Shown here in pieces: positions 1 through 10,570 of a stretch of DNA of 64,000 bases. The notes under the pieces are model-generated. The model was not told the origin of the DNA. It searched no databases and saw nothing but the letters and a program-made list of their open reading frames with translations. Numbering within the stretch: the stretch's first letter is position 1; each line of letters opens with the position of its first letter. The DNA is from Panax quinquefolius (lineage: Eukaryota; Streptophyta; Magnoliopsida; Apiales; Araliaceae). The stretch spans positions 37,112,143 through 37,176,142 of the forward strand of contig CM035170.1 of assembly GCA_020205615.1 (NCBI GenBank), read 5' to 3'. The position numbers and the translations under genes are program-made.

Positions 1-292
<292 letters not shown>

Positions 293-299
293 TATTTAT

Positions 300-535
300 T
301 TTGTCACTGAGTTCCCTTTCGTGGCGAGTTGATCGCTTCTGACTTTCTTTACATTTTGTCACGCCTGGAGTTTACTTACGTGGCGATTGGCCGCATTTAC
401 TGACTTTATTTACATTCTCATCCTTTGGAGTTTTCTTTCGTGGCGGTTGACCGTATCTACAACTTTATTTACATTTCTGATCCCCCGTGGAGGTGCTTCG
501 TGGTTGGTGATCCTATCTGTATATTTTTATTTACC
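300..535 (+). repeat. About 60-bp tandem units in the D LTR
   Basis: About four diverged units start near 303, 358, 418 and 478. Each contains TCGTGGCG(A/G)TTG, then a TTTATTTACAT motif. Fewer units are seen in the matching part of the LTRs near 20886-21035 and, reversed, near 28770-28860, so the array varies in copy number between LTRs. Confidence 0.75.
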
Positions 536-1347
536 GCTTTTATATATATACCTACTTATTGCTTTTATACAAATTGCAATATTCTGTGTGCCTAGGAATC
601 ATGTGATCACAGATTCATCTCATTGGATCTAGATTCGGTTCCCGTGATGGACATTTTCAGCTGTAAGCAGCTTGTAAATTATTCTGCGATGTCTGTATTT
701 CCTCAGATGGTTTCCATACCCACGAGGAAGTCGGCATTATTTTTGGATGTATTATTTTTCATACGGATGCCTCGCATCCGTCAAATAAAATCAATTCAGC
801 CGCTCATTTAACAAAAATGGAGGTGTAAAAGGTCTCAATTCCTATTGAGCATCAAGGTTTGAAAAACCTCTTTTATAAAACATTATTGCCATATCTTGCT
901 AAAAACTGAATTTTTACATAAATTCAAACCCTGTGTATATAGGTTCGAACGAGGCCTCGTACAACTTTCCTATAATAGCACATTGACCCACACACACACA
1001 CACACTAAGATAATAGTTTCTTGAAAAGAGGCGGTCACCGTGGTAACACATATGTCGGGGGGTGCCAAACACCTTACCCCCGCATAACCAAGTCCCCGGA
1101 CCCTAAACGAATCTCGGTTTGGCCGACCCGTATATCAGTGTCACATCACTGGGTTATTGTGCAAACCTTTTCTCAGTTGTGTTGGTACAACCATTTAAAA
1201 AACCAACTGGTGACTCTTAACAGTCCCATCGTCGACATCATACATGTCGGACCTTTTTCAGTTGTTTTTTCAAACAAATCTCACCTAAAATGAGAACACA
1301 AAAGAACAAGTAACGGAAAGGGACATCCAAAAATCCCGATGTCGACA

Positions 1348-2172
1348 AATCTAACATAAGATCAAAGAGAAATTTATGAACTAGGGTTTTCACCTTTTTT
1401 GAGAAACTTGTGATTCTAGCTTCTGATCTTGTTGATGTTAACACCCAGGCTTGATATGGTAGGTTTATAAGTGTATCTAGGCTTTGAGAATTCGTGAGTT
1501 TGCTCAGCCCTAAGGTTTCTATTTATAGAATTCTTTGAGAATAAGTGTATCTAGGCTTTGAGATCTGATTTGTGACTCTCCTGCTACTTGGGAGTTTGGA
1601 AGCATGTCATGTGATGTTTTGGAACTTGTAGTGATGACTCCCAAGCTACTTGTGAGCTAGTTGATTAAGTTAGTAGCTTAATTAGGTTTAAATCTTCACT
1701 AATCTTGATTAGGGTTTTGTTTCTAATGATTACGAATGTTAAGTAATGTTAATTAGTACCTGATAGAAGTTTACTAACCATGATTAAGTGTTAACATAAG
1801 CTAATTAGAGTTACATTAGCTAATTAGTGTTTAATTAATAAATTAGGGTTAGGGTTTTGCTAATTAGGGTTAGGGTTTGTTAACCTAGGTTTACTAACTT
1901 AAATTTCTCACTAATCCTAACAAGCACGACAAAGCGTTTTGTCAGTGTAAGCACGACAAAGCAACTTGTCAAAATATTTTTACCGAAAAGTCCGATTATA
2001 GAAAAAAATTTAAGCACGAGGTGTCAAGCACGATGTTTTTTGGATAAAATTTTTTTGGTCAATTTTGTTAAACCAAGTATATAATAACACATAACACATT
2101 CAGAATAGAGAAATTTTATTTATATAACGGGATTTATACATACGAGTCTTATTAGGGTTTTGGGTTTTTACA
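1348..2172 (-). repeat. B 3' LTR, truncated by D
   Basis: The LTR begins at 2172 (minus strand TGTAAAAACCC) and matches 24006-24841 almost throughout, including a distinctive tract with AGCACGAC repeats (1921-2035) and an AATTAGGG-rich tract (1845-1880). Its far end lies beyond D, outside the window. A TATA-like TCTATAAATAG (minus strand, about 1518-1528) is a likely promoter element. The stretch has no genes. Confidence 0.9.
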
Positions 2173-2187
2173 TTCACCTCCACTAAT
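2173..2187 (-). promoter_or_regulatory. B polypurine tract
   Basis: On the minus strand the purine-rich AGTGGAGGTGAA directly abuts the LTR start TGTAAAAACCC. This is where plus-strand DNA synthesis would be primed. It fixes the 3' LTR boundary at 2172. Confidence 0.75.
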
Positions 2188-2236
2188 AAAAATTTCGTCC
2201 TCGAAATTACAGTACATGTCAAGTAAATAATTGAGG

Positions 2237-3766
2237 TTAATTTTCACGCATTTTATCTTCAAGCTCCCATGTAGCTTCTTCAACGTTCTGATTTCTCCAT
2301 ATTACTTTAACCGATGCTATCACTTTATTACGGAGGACTTGTTCTTTATGGTCGACGATCTGCACAGGTTCTTCTACATAAGAAAGATCTTTTTCTATTT
2401 GGATCGGCTTATATTGTATATCGTGTTTATAATCAAGTTTGTATGGTCGTAACATGGACACATAAAACACATTATGAATATGGTTTAACTCAGGTGGTAG
2501 TGCTATTTCATAAGCAACTTCACCAATTCTTCTCAAAATTTCAAAAGGTCCAATAAATCTTGGACTTAGTTTTCCTTTCTTGCCAAAACATATCTTGCCT
2601 TTCCAAGGAGATACTTTCAAGAATACGTGACTTCCTACGCTAAAGTTTCGTTGTTGACGATGTGGATCTGCATATTTTCTTTGTCGATCTTGAGACGCTT
2701 GTAATCGTTGACGTATGATTCTGATAGTTTCAGCGGTTTGTTGAATTATTTCAGGTCCTAACAGTTGTCTTTCCCCGACTTCATCCTAACATAAAGGCGT
2801 TATACATTTTCTTCCATATAAGGCTTCATAGGGTGGCATATCTATGCTAGCATGATAACTATTGTTGTAGGCGAATTCGACTAAAGGTAACTGGTCTTCC
2901 CAACTTCCTTTGAAGTCTGTGACACATGTTCTCAACATATCCTCTAATGTTTGTATAGTTCTCTCACTCTGTCCATCAGTTTAAGGATGATAAGCTGTAC
3001 TTAATCTTAGTTGTGTTCCTAAATATTTCTGAAGACTTTTCCAAAAATTTGAAGTAAAACGTGGATCTCGGTCTGATACTATGGAAACAGGTACTCCATG
3101 CCTAGAGATAATTTCATGAATATATAATTTAGCAAGGTGATCCAGGTTATGTGTAATTTTAATAGGTAAAAAGTGAGCGGATTTAGTTAAACGGTCAACT
3201 ATTACCCAAATGGCATTATGACCTTTTTGTATAGTTGGAAGGCCCACTACGAAGTCCATGGTTATATGTTCCTACTTCCACTCAGGAATTGGTAAAGGTT
3301 GAAGTAAACCACTTGGCTTCTGATGTTCTGCCTTAACCCTTTGACACGTGATACATTTACTTACCCATTTAGCTATTTCCCTTTTCATATTCGACCACCA
3401 AAAGTGTCGACTTAAATCTTTGAACATTTTAGTACTGCCAGGATGTATGGTAAATTTTGAATTATGTGCTTCGTTCAAAATTTCATCTTTTAAAGCTTGA
3501 TCTAACGGAATCCAGATTCTATTTTCATATCTTATTATTCCATCTGTATCTATTCTAAATTTATTATACTTATCATGTGTGGAATTAGATTTAAACTTCT
3601 GACACTCTTCATCCTTCTCCTGTATCTCTTTAATTTTATCGAGCTGAGATGAAACTCCTTCTAAAATATATAATTTTTTTTGGGTAGAGGTAGTTGGACA
3701 TTCCACCTCAATATTTAAATTTTCAAAATCTTTTATTAACCTATCATTGGTGGTTAACACATTCAA
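2237..3766 (-). pseudogene. B integrase with chromodomain-like C-terminus
   Basis: Reading leftward from 3766, the N-terminal zinc-binding region (H..H and CITCQRVKAEHQ) is followed by a core with MDFVVGLP (first Asp), VSDRDPRF (second Asp) and [10 protein letters not shown] (Glu). Then come the YNNSYHASI and ALYGRKC motifs and a tail with GKKGKLSPRFIGPFEI and a short chromodomain-like VIWRNQNVEEATWE. It would join element cDNA to chromosomes; the tail is thought to direct targeting to heterochromatin. Three in-frame stops (about 3272, 2981 and 2787) are explained by TGG to TAG or CAA to TAA, so the gene is a recent-looking but dead copy. The reading frame is otherwise well kept. Confidence 0.85.
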
Positions 3767-4183
3767 TTTTTCTTGATTTTTTCTACTTAACCCATCAGCT
3801 ACAACATTAGCTTTGCCGGGATGATATAAGATTTCACAGTCAAAATCCTTTATCTGTTCTAACCATTGTCTCTATCTTAAATTTAATTCCCGTTGTGTAA
3901 AAATATATTTCAGACTTTTATGATCTGTATATATCTCGCACTTTTCCCCGTATAAGTAATGTCTCCAAATTTTTAAAGCAAAAACTACTGCGGCTAACTC
4001 TAAATCATGAGTAGGATATCTCTTCTCATAATCTTTGAGTTGTCGTGATGCATAAGCTATTACTTTCCCATGTTGCATCAACACACACCCTAATCCTTTG
4101 TGTGATGCATCACTATATACTACAAGGCCTCCTGTATCATCTGGTAAGGATAACACTGGAGCCATGCTCAGTCGCTTCTTCAA
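3767..4183 (-). pseudogene. B RNase H
   Basis: Residues [17 protein letters not shown] (first catalytic Asp), [19 protein letters not shown] (Glu), YTDHKSLKY (Asp) and, past a stop at about 3869, HPGKANVVADGLSR (final Asp) show a standard Ty3/gypsy RNase H that degrades RNA in RNA-DNA hybrids. It lies between RT and integrase on the minus strand. The stop separates two otherwise in-frame halves. Confidence 0.8.
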
Positions 4184-4186
4184 CTC

Positions 4187-5004
4187 TTAGAAGCTTCCCT
4201 CACATTTATCTATCCAGACGTATTTCACTGTCTTTCGAGTTAAATTGGTTAATGGGGTTGCTATTTTTGAAAAATCTTTTATAAACCGTCGGTAATAACC
4301 CGCTAAACCGAGAAAACTTTGTACTTCTGTTGGAGTTGTTGGTTGTTCCCAGTTCACAACCGTTTCGATCTTAGTTGGATCTACAAATATTCCATCTTTG
4401 TCAATTACATGACCTAATAATTGAACTCTCTTCAACCAGAATTCACACTTGGAAAACTTTGCATAAAGTTGTTCCATTCGTAATTTCTCCAATACGACTC
4501 TCAAGTGTTCAGTATGCTCATCCCGTGTTCTCGAGTATACCAAAATATCGTCGATAAACACTACAACAAATTTGTCCAAGCATGGTTTAAACACTCTATT
4601 CATTAAATCCATAAATGCTGCCGGTGCATTTGTTAATCCAAAAGACATTACAAGAAATTCATAATGTCCATAGCGTGTCCTAAACGCTATTTTCGGCACA
4701 TCCTCCTTTCTTACCTTTAATTGATGATAACCTGTTCTAAGGTTAATTTTTCAAAAATGTTCGGCCCCCTTTAATTGGTCAAACAAATCATCAATCCTTG
4801 GCAAAGGATATTTATTCTTAATAGTTAGCTTATTTAGCTCCCTATAATCTATACATAGTCTCATAGTTCCATCCTTCTTCTTTACAAACAACACTGGTGC
4901 TCCCCATGGTGAAACACTAGGTTGTATGTACTTTTTATCTAAGAGTTCTGTAATTGAATAAGTAACTCTTTTCGGGTTCTATAGGTGCCATTGCATGCGG
5001 TGCC
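4187..5004 (-). pseudogene. B reverse transcriptase
   Basis: The N-terminal half (about 5000-4700) contains the region encoding [21 protein letters not shown] and [10 protein letters not shown], and the C-terminal half (4699-4187) has [21 protein letters not shown] and the catalytic FIDD motif near 4540-4551. LLGHVI and [12 protein letters not shown] complete the thumb region. It is a typical chromovirus RT. At least two frame breaks (near 4750 and 5000) disable it. Confidence 0.85.
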
Positions 5005-5412
5005 TTAAAAAGCCGGTGCCGCTCCTGGTGCAAGATTAATGATAAACTCAATCTCCCTATCTAGAGGCAAACCAGGTAAATCATCTGGAAATACATCAGG
5101 AAATTCCTTAACTATAGGTATTTGATCTAGTTTTACTCCTTCCTGACGAGTATCAACTATATAGGCCAAATATCCTAAACAACCCTTTTTAAGTAAACTT
5201 TCTTCTTGAACAATAGTCAAACATCGAGATTGCATAGGTGAACAACTACCATTGAACACTACTTTTGACTTTGAAGCAGTCAAAAGGTTAATACGTTTTT
5301 TAAGACAATCAATCATCGCGTTATGATTAACTAACCAATCCATTCCTAGAATTACATCAAATTCTCCCAACTGAATTGGTATCAAATCTACCTTTAAATT
5401 CAGGTGGTCCAA
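5005..5412 (-). pseudogene. B protease, 3' part
   Basis: QLGEFDVILGMDWL is the conserved C-terminal half of the Ty3/gypsy aspartic protease, followed by a linker to RT ending in FPDVFPDDLPGLP. The catalytic DTG/DSG half is missing because the reading frame is joined directly to the start of gag at about 5413. Confidence 0.75.
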
Positions 5413-5545
5413 CTAATTTAAAGTCTTTAAAGGATGTATTTTGGTTTATAGGTCTGTTTATTACTCCTAACATCATATCTACTAATTGTTGAGTAGAATT
5501 ATCCTCATTATTCATTTCTCTTTGGGGTCTTCTGGTTGGTGGCAC
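5413..5545 (-). pseudogene. B gag N-terminus, fused to protease by deletion
   Basis: The minus strand encodes MPPTRRPQREMNNED and, further on, DFKLVGPPEFKG, typical of the first 45 or so residues of a chromovirus gag. Directly after it, in another frame, comes the protease segment with LIPIQLGEFDVIL. Capsid, zinc knuckle and the protease active site, about 1 kb by comparison with element F, have been lost between them. Element A's target site lies about 100 bp upstream of this start. Confidence 0.7.
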
Positions 5546-5642
5546 GATTCTATAAAAAACAACAAAGATTCACAGAAGATTCTTAGATAACCAAACATAT
5601 TGTTTATTTATAACTCACAGTCTTACAACAACTTTAAACATA

Positions 5643-5647
5643 CTAGT
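5643..5647. other. Target site duplication of element A, left copy
   Basis: CTAGT directly precedes the LTR start TGTAGACACTCG, and CTAGT directly follows the LTR end GTCGACA at 21914-21918. The 5-bp duplication shows that A inserted as one unit and that both outer ends are original. Confidence 0.9.
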
Positions 5648-5891
5648 TGTAGACACTCGAAATTTTCTGTACTATTGTTACTAACATTACAGGAGGACAA
5701 ATTTGTCTTTTAAGAGAGAACCCTGAAAGACAATCCAAATCCATATTGGATACTACCAGAAGTGCAGAATCAACCCCGGATCGCAATCTGGGAGTATCAA
5801 TTTCAATCTCGGATCTAACCCTAAGACCTGCAGATACAATACTGGAGCACACAACGGAGAAGACCGATTAATCTCGGAGATGACCCCGAGG
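5648..5891 (+). repeat. A 5' LTR remnant (first 244 bp)
   Basis: It aligns base by base with 19014-19257 up to ACCCCGAGG, then switches abruptly to gag coding sequence (AAATGTGCTTATCATG). About 2.65 kb of LTR, the PBS and the first half of gag are therefore missing, while the outer end and target duplication are intact. This is an internal deletion after insertion, not a 5'-truncated integration. Confidence 0.85.
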
Positions 5892-7178
5892 AAATGTGCT
5901 TATCATGCCGGGGCACCTGGACATGATACTCAGGATTGTTGGGCCTTGAAACACAAGATCCAGGATTTAATAGACTATAGGGAGATCGTAGTCACCAAAC
6001 CCGATCAGACTCATGTACAAGATAACCCTCTTCCTCAACACAAAGAAGAAGAGGTCCACATGATTAATTGGAGCAGTGGACAGAGTTCCAACTTCAGCTG
6101 TGATTCCTCCCAGACCATCAAAGACGGTGATGACAGATGGGATTATGCCAAGTTTCAATTCACAATGGAACGAAAGATCAAAGCTCTCGAAAAACAAGTT
6201 GAGCAATTGGCCGAACTGGTAACTTATCAGCATCAAGTAACTCACCAATTAATCAGCCATGAGCATGCCAGTCTCCTACCTATCGTCATGAATATTCCCT
6301 CGTCACTTTCAGAAAATGAAATGCTAGAAGACAAAGTGACGAAGAGAGCAAATGCAAAAGCCCGTCGAGATTTTGCCAACAAATGGGAATTCACCTATTT
6401 GGGGCAACCCATGGAAGAAATCCTTTACATGTTAATCAATGAAGGAAGGATCAGTTCCCTTCTACCTCCAATCAACCCTCATTCAAGACGGTACAACTCT
6501 GATGGAGTGTGTCAATACCACTCCCAGTCCCGCGGCCACAGCACAGAAGAATGCTGGGCACTCCGCCACCTTATTCAAAATCTAATCGACAGTGGTGTAC
6601 TGCGCCTGGCAGATAACGACACTGTGTTACGTGCAAGTGAGAATACAGGCCCTACTAAGTGGAAAAGCATAGTAGCAGTTATATCCACTGAAGTTGAAGG
6701 GATTAATACTTTGCTCACAACACCGATAATTCAGCTCAAAAGAGGAAGCAATCCTTTGAAAGTGGCCGCTCTCGAGCCAATCAACTTGCCGTGCAGAGCA
6801 CAATATCCTATTGTTAGCTTGCGCAAGGTTCCGTGGAATTATGGAGAAGGTGAAGGATCCACCTTACATACCACTGCTGTAGTGTCAAAGGAAAATCCAC
6901 TGTATCTTCCCCATCGAGTGTGTAAACCTACCCCTAAATCAAAGGGGAAAATACCCACGGAGAAGATTGAAAAATTCCTCCGCGCTGTGGGTCATAACGA
7001 AGCCTCGGTGGTTTTAAGCTTGAAAGAAGCTCCACCACAAATATCCATTTTAGACTTGGTCCTCACTTCCGAGAATCACCGGAAGGTCTTGTTAAAGGTT
7101 TTGGAAGAAGCCTATCTCCTGACATCAATGGATATGAAAAATTTCAACACATGGTTGGTCATATTTTCAACAATAATG
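5892..7178 (+). pseudogene. A gag, C-terminal part (Tat/Ogre)
   Basis: The long open frame starts inside gag because of the 5' deletion; the ATG at 5880 lies in LTR sequence and is not a real start. Two Tat-type knuckle motifs, CAYHAGAPGHDTQDC (from 5895) and CQYHSQSRGHSTEEC (from 6510), are each followed by W-A-L-x-H-x-I-Q-x-LID. Between them is a coiled-coil-like segment (KIKALEKQVEQLAEL). The protein would be the RNA-binding half of the particle core. Element C's gag (24842-27217) supplies the matching N-terminal part. The protease frame overlaps its 3' end by 28 bp in a different frame. Confidence 0.8.
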
Positions 7179-8301
7179 TGATATCCTTCACTGATGATGA
7201 CATACCGCCCGAAGGGACTGGTCACTGCAAACCGTTGTACATTGCGGTCTTTTCCTCCGGATATATGGTGGCTGGAGTATTAATAGATGGAGGTTCCTCT
7301 TTGAATATCTGCCCATATACCACCTTGGTGAAGATGAATATCAATCTCAACCGAATTCGGAGTAGCCATACTATCATCAAAGTTTTTGATGGAGCCCGCC
7401 GTAACTCAGTTGGAGTAATTGAGCTGCCAATCAAAATTGGCCCTCATACATTCTGCGTATCTTTCCATGTGCTCAAGATAGATTCGGGATACAACCTGTT
7501 CTTGGGACGACCATGGATCCACATGGCAGGGGCAGTCCCCTCCACCCTTCACCAACAATTGAAGTACATTATCAATAATAGCCTGGTCGCAGTCAACGCT
7601 GAGCCAGAGTGTCCTCCGCACGGGGACGTACCGTTCATCAATGCAAATGCAGACGTAGAGCCAGTCAGTTTTAATGCTTTGGAAATAAGAAACACCCAAT
7701 ACCACGCTATTGGAGCACCATTGCCCGAACACCACATTTCTGATGAGGTGATGTCAGCCACTCAAGAAATGATGTCGTTGGGTCACAAGCCGAGACAAGG
7801 GTTGGGTAAAGGCGGCGAGGTATCCGATTACCCCATTCGATTAACCAAGCAATTTGAACAATTTGGACTAGGTTATTACGCGCACTCTAGTCACAGGAAT
7901 CCTCATAAGCATCAGCAGATTCCTTTAGCTTCAACCATGTGGCGTTTGGCTTCGCCTTCAAACTCTGAGTCCGCACAACCTCCAGTAAAGGTGCCAGCCA
8001 ATGTCATGGCGATGTTATTTCCTAAGCCGAAACTGGTGGAAGAAAAGAGAATCGTTATTTCAGATCCCGCAATAAAAGAGGAGGAACGGAGAATCAAGGA
8101 AAACATTGTACGAATAATGTCGGGCATGCGCATCATCGTCCATGATTAACATACCAACAGATACACCCCAGACGATGATTGCCCTGAAATAATGGCCATC
8201 ATTTGGGACAGAGAGGATGATGACAATCCCTCCATCACTGCGGTCCACCCGGACTTTACCCTTACCAATTGGGATAACATTCCTTGCTTTGGTCGACGAG
8301 G
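7151..8301 (+). pseudogene. A aspartic protease with G-patch-like segment
   Basis: The retropepsin motif DGGSSLNICP starts at 7286 (usual form D-T/N-G-S), followed by VIELPIKIGPHTF and LFLGRPWIH, the flap and second half of the Tat protease. A glycine-rich stretch at 7769-7876 (LGHKPRQGLGKGG) resembles the G-patch found after protease in this lineage. The frame meets a TAA at 8147 but then continues open to the splice donor at 8302. It would process the Gag-Pol polyprotein. The downstream exon joins in frame after removal of the intron. Confidence 0.8.
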
Positions 8302-8453
8302 GTAAAGCGGGCAGAAATTCTTTTCTACCCTGTAGATACAATAACTGCTTAATTTTATCTACAGTATTAGCGGTTTATTTTGCCAGTATATGCTAACATT
8401 GTGTATGATCAACGCATTTCATATATACTATGTGAAAGCATATTTTGTTTCAG
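8302..8453 (+). other. Intron between protease and RT of element A
   Basis: Donor GGGTAAAG and acceptor TTTTGTTTCAG bound a T-rich 152-bp segment with stops in the pol frame. Removal joins the split Gly codon (GG + G) and carries the frame of CFGRRG into TLNLDVPVFANTMP. Splicing at this place is a known property of Ogre elements. Confidence 0.75.
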
Positions 8454-9490
8454 GACTCTGAATTTAGATGTGCCTGTATTTGCGAATACGATGCCTCTCC
8501 TACACAAGGATTGTACCTTTGATGTAGAGATGAATTCAACCTTGATGGATCTCCAGGATGACATTGAGGTGCCTCCAGAAATTCAAGAATGGGTCAGAGA
8601 CAAACCCAAACCTAACCTTGATCAAACCACTTCTTTCAATCTCGGAACCTTAAAAAGCCCTAAGTTAATCCAGATTGGTTCAGACCTTACCCCAAACCAA
8701 CGGAATGGCATGGTTACGCTATTAACCCAATTCCAGGATGTGTTTGCATGGTCTCATAAAGACATGGTGGGTTTGTCCGCTGACATTGTCCTTCATCGCC
8801 TTCCCATTAAAGAGGGATTTAAGCCAGTCAAGCAAAAGCTCAGGCGATTGAAACCTGAGTGGAGTTTAAAGGTGAAAGAAGAAATTGTGAAACAATTTCA
8901 AGCCGGCATCATCACGGTGTCTACATATCCTGAATGGATATCCAACATCTTGTCCGTACCTAAACCTGGAGGAAGGTGCGAGTTTGGGTGGATTACAGGG
9001 GCTTGAACAAAGCTTGCTTAAAAGATATCTTTCCCGTGCCATTTATCCACATTCTCATTGACAATACTGCGCAATACGACATGTACTCTTTTGCTGATTA
9101 CTTTGCAGGGTACCATCAGATCATGGTTTCCGAGGAAGATTGTGAGAAGACTGCTTTCATCACTCCTTTGGGAACTTTTTGCTAAAGATGGTTGTCATTC
9201 GGCCTCATCAATGCCGGAGCTACCTATCAACGAGCTATGATGGCTCTTTTCCACGACTTAATGCATTAAGAGATTGAGATCTACGTGGATGACATCATTG
9301 TCAAGTCCCGGAAGGAGGATGACCATCTAGACCATCTCAGAATGTTGTTCAACAGGTTACGTAAGTACAACTTGAAGTTGAATCCAGCTAAGTGCGCCTT
9401 TGGCGTCAAGTCAGGCAAGTTGCTAGGATTTCTAGTCGACCCACACGAGGATTGAGTGGATCCTACCAAAATCCAAGCCATCACGAAATG
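8454..9490 (+). pseudogene. A reverse transcriptase
   Basis: After a linker (VPPEIQEW, FQDVFAWSHKDM) the RT begins with PIKEGFKPVKQKLRR and continues with SVPKPGG, WVDYRGLNKA, FADYFAGYHQI and EKTAFITPLGTF. WLSFGLINAGATYQRAM and the catalytic YVDD (9282-9293) follow, then KCAFGVKSGKLLGFLV. This is a Tat-type RT. A one-base loss near 8974, stops at about 9183 and 9268 and a third at about 9454 make it inactive. Confidence 0.85.
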
Positions 9491-9679
9491 CCCATTCCTC
9501 GAGACGAGAAAAGGAAATACGGGGATTTTTGGGAAGGATCAACTTCATCAATGAGTTTATCTCGACTCACAAAGAACTTTGTGAGCCAATCTTCAAGTTA
9601 TTAAGGAAGAACTCCTCCATGAAATGGAATGATGAGTGCAGAATGCCTTCCTTACAATCAAGAAATAGCTAGTCAAAGC

Positions 9680-10570
9680 TCCTGTCTTGGTACCACCCAG
9701 GAATGATGTTCCCCTGTTCATGTACCTGTCCATAAGTGACAATGCCGTGGGTCATTTGTATCTTTGAGACGAGAAAAGGCGATAGAGGCTAAAAACGAAC
9801 TATCTATTACCTCAGGAAAAGGTTCAGCAGCAGTGAACACAAGTACACTCTGATCAAAAAGACGTGTTATGCTTTAGCATGGGCTTCCATGAGATTACAG
9901 CATTACCTACATGGTCACACAACCCATCTCATATCCCGCGTGGATCCTCTCAAATCGTGTTCCACAAACCCATGTTGAATTAAATTTTGTCCGGATGGCG
10001 ATTGATCCTACAACAATTTGACATCGTATATGTGACTCAAAAGTCCATCAAAGGTCGAGGAATCGCGGATCAATCGTCGGCCATGACCTTCGTGGGATTT
10101 CAAACCCTTGAAACCTATTTCCCGATGAAGGAGTAATGATAGTGCATCAACACCATCAGTACAATACACACCAATCATGAAAGATGTATTTTGATGGATC
10201 TGTTAATATGGAAGGCTCTGGAGCTAGAGTAGTTCTAATATCCGCACGGAGAAGCGAGTATCCGTCGTGAGTCAAATTACGGTTTATCGGCACCAACAAT
10301 AATATTTGAGTATGAAGGCTATCTCATGGGGCTAAAACTTGCCCGATTCAATGGGCATCAATGATTAACTTGTCCTTGGAGATTCGGAGTTGGTAATCGA
10401 CAATCCACCAGAGTCTATCAAACCAAAGAACTACACTTGCTGCCTTACCATCGGCAGGTCTTAAAGATAGCTTTGGAGTTCGAAGAAATCTTCTTTCTAC
10501 ATGTTCCTCATAATAGGAATGACTTTGCGGATGCATTAGCAACCCTGGCCTCCTTGATTCGTATATCAGA
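9680..10570 (+). pseudogene. A tandem RNase H domains (retroviral type plus archaeal type)
   Basis: The first domain (about 9680-10090) is badly shifted but keeps VLVPPRNDVPLFMYLS and LQQFDIVYVTQKSIKG. A second domain starts with MYFDGSVNMEGSGA (from 10184), keeps LMGLKLA and ends with VPHNRNDFADALATLAS (to 10556). Two RNase H domains in series are characteristic of the Tat lineage, the second being the acquired archaeal-like one. Several stops and frameshifts are present. Confidence 0.7.

Noticed and set aside
991..1006. (CA)n run as an independent microsatellite
   Set aside because: Found at the same place in all Ogre LTRs here (21548, 28254 and 31821 regions), so it belongs to the LTR.
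1845..1880. Telomere-like TTAGGG/TTTAGGG tract
   Set aside because: Only a few imperfect AATTAGGG and TTAGGG units, also in the other B LTR near 24500-24545, so it is part of that LTR and not an interstitial telomere.
7406..7735. Minus-strand open frames opposite the A protease
   Set aside because: Shadow frames of a conserved plus-strand coding region without any family motif.
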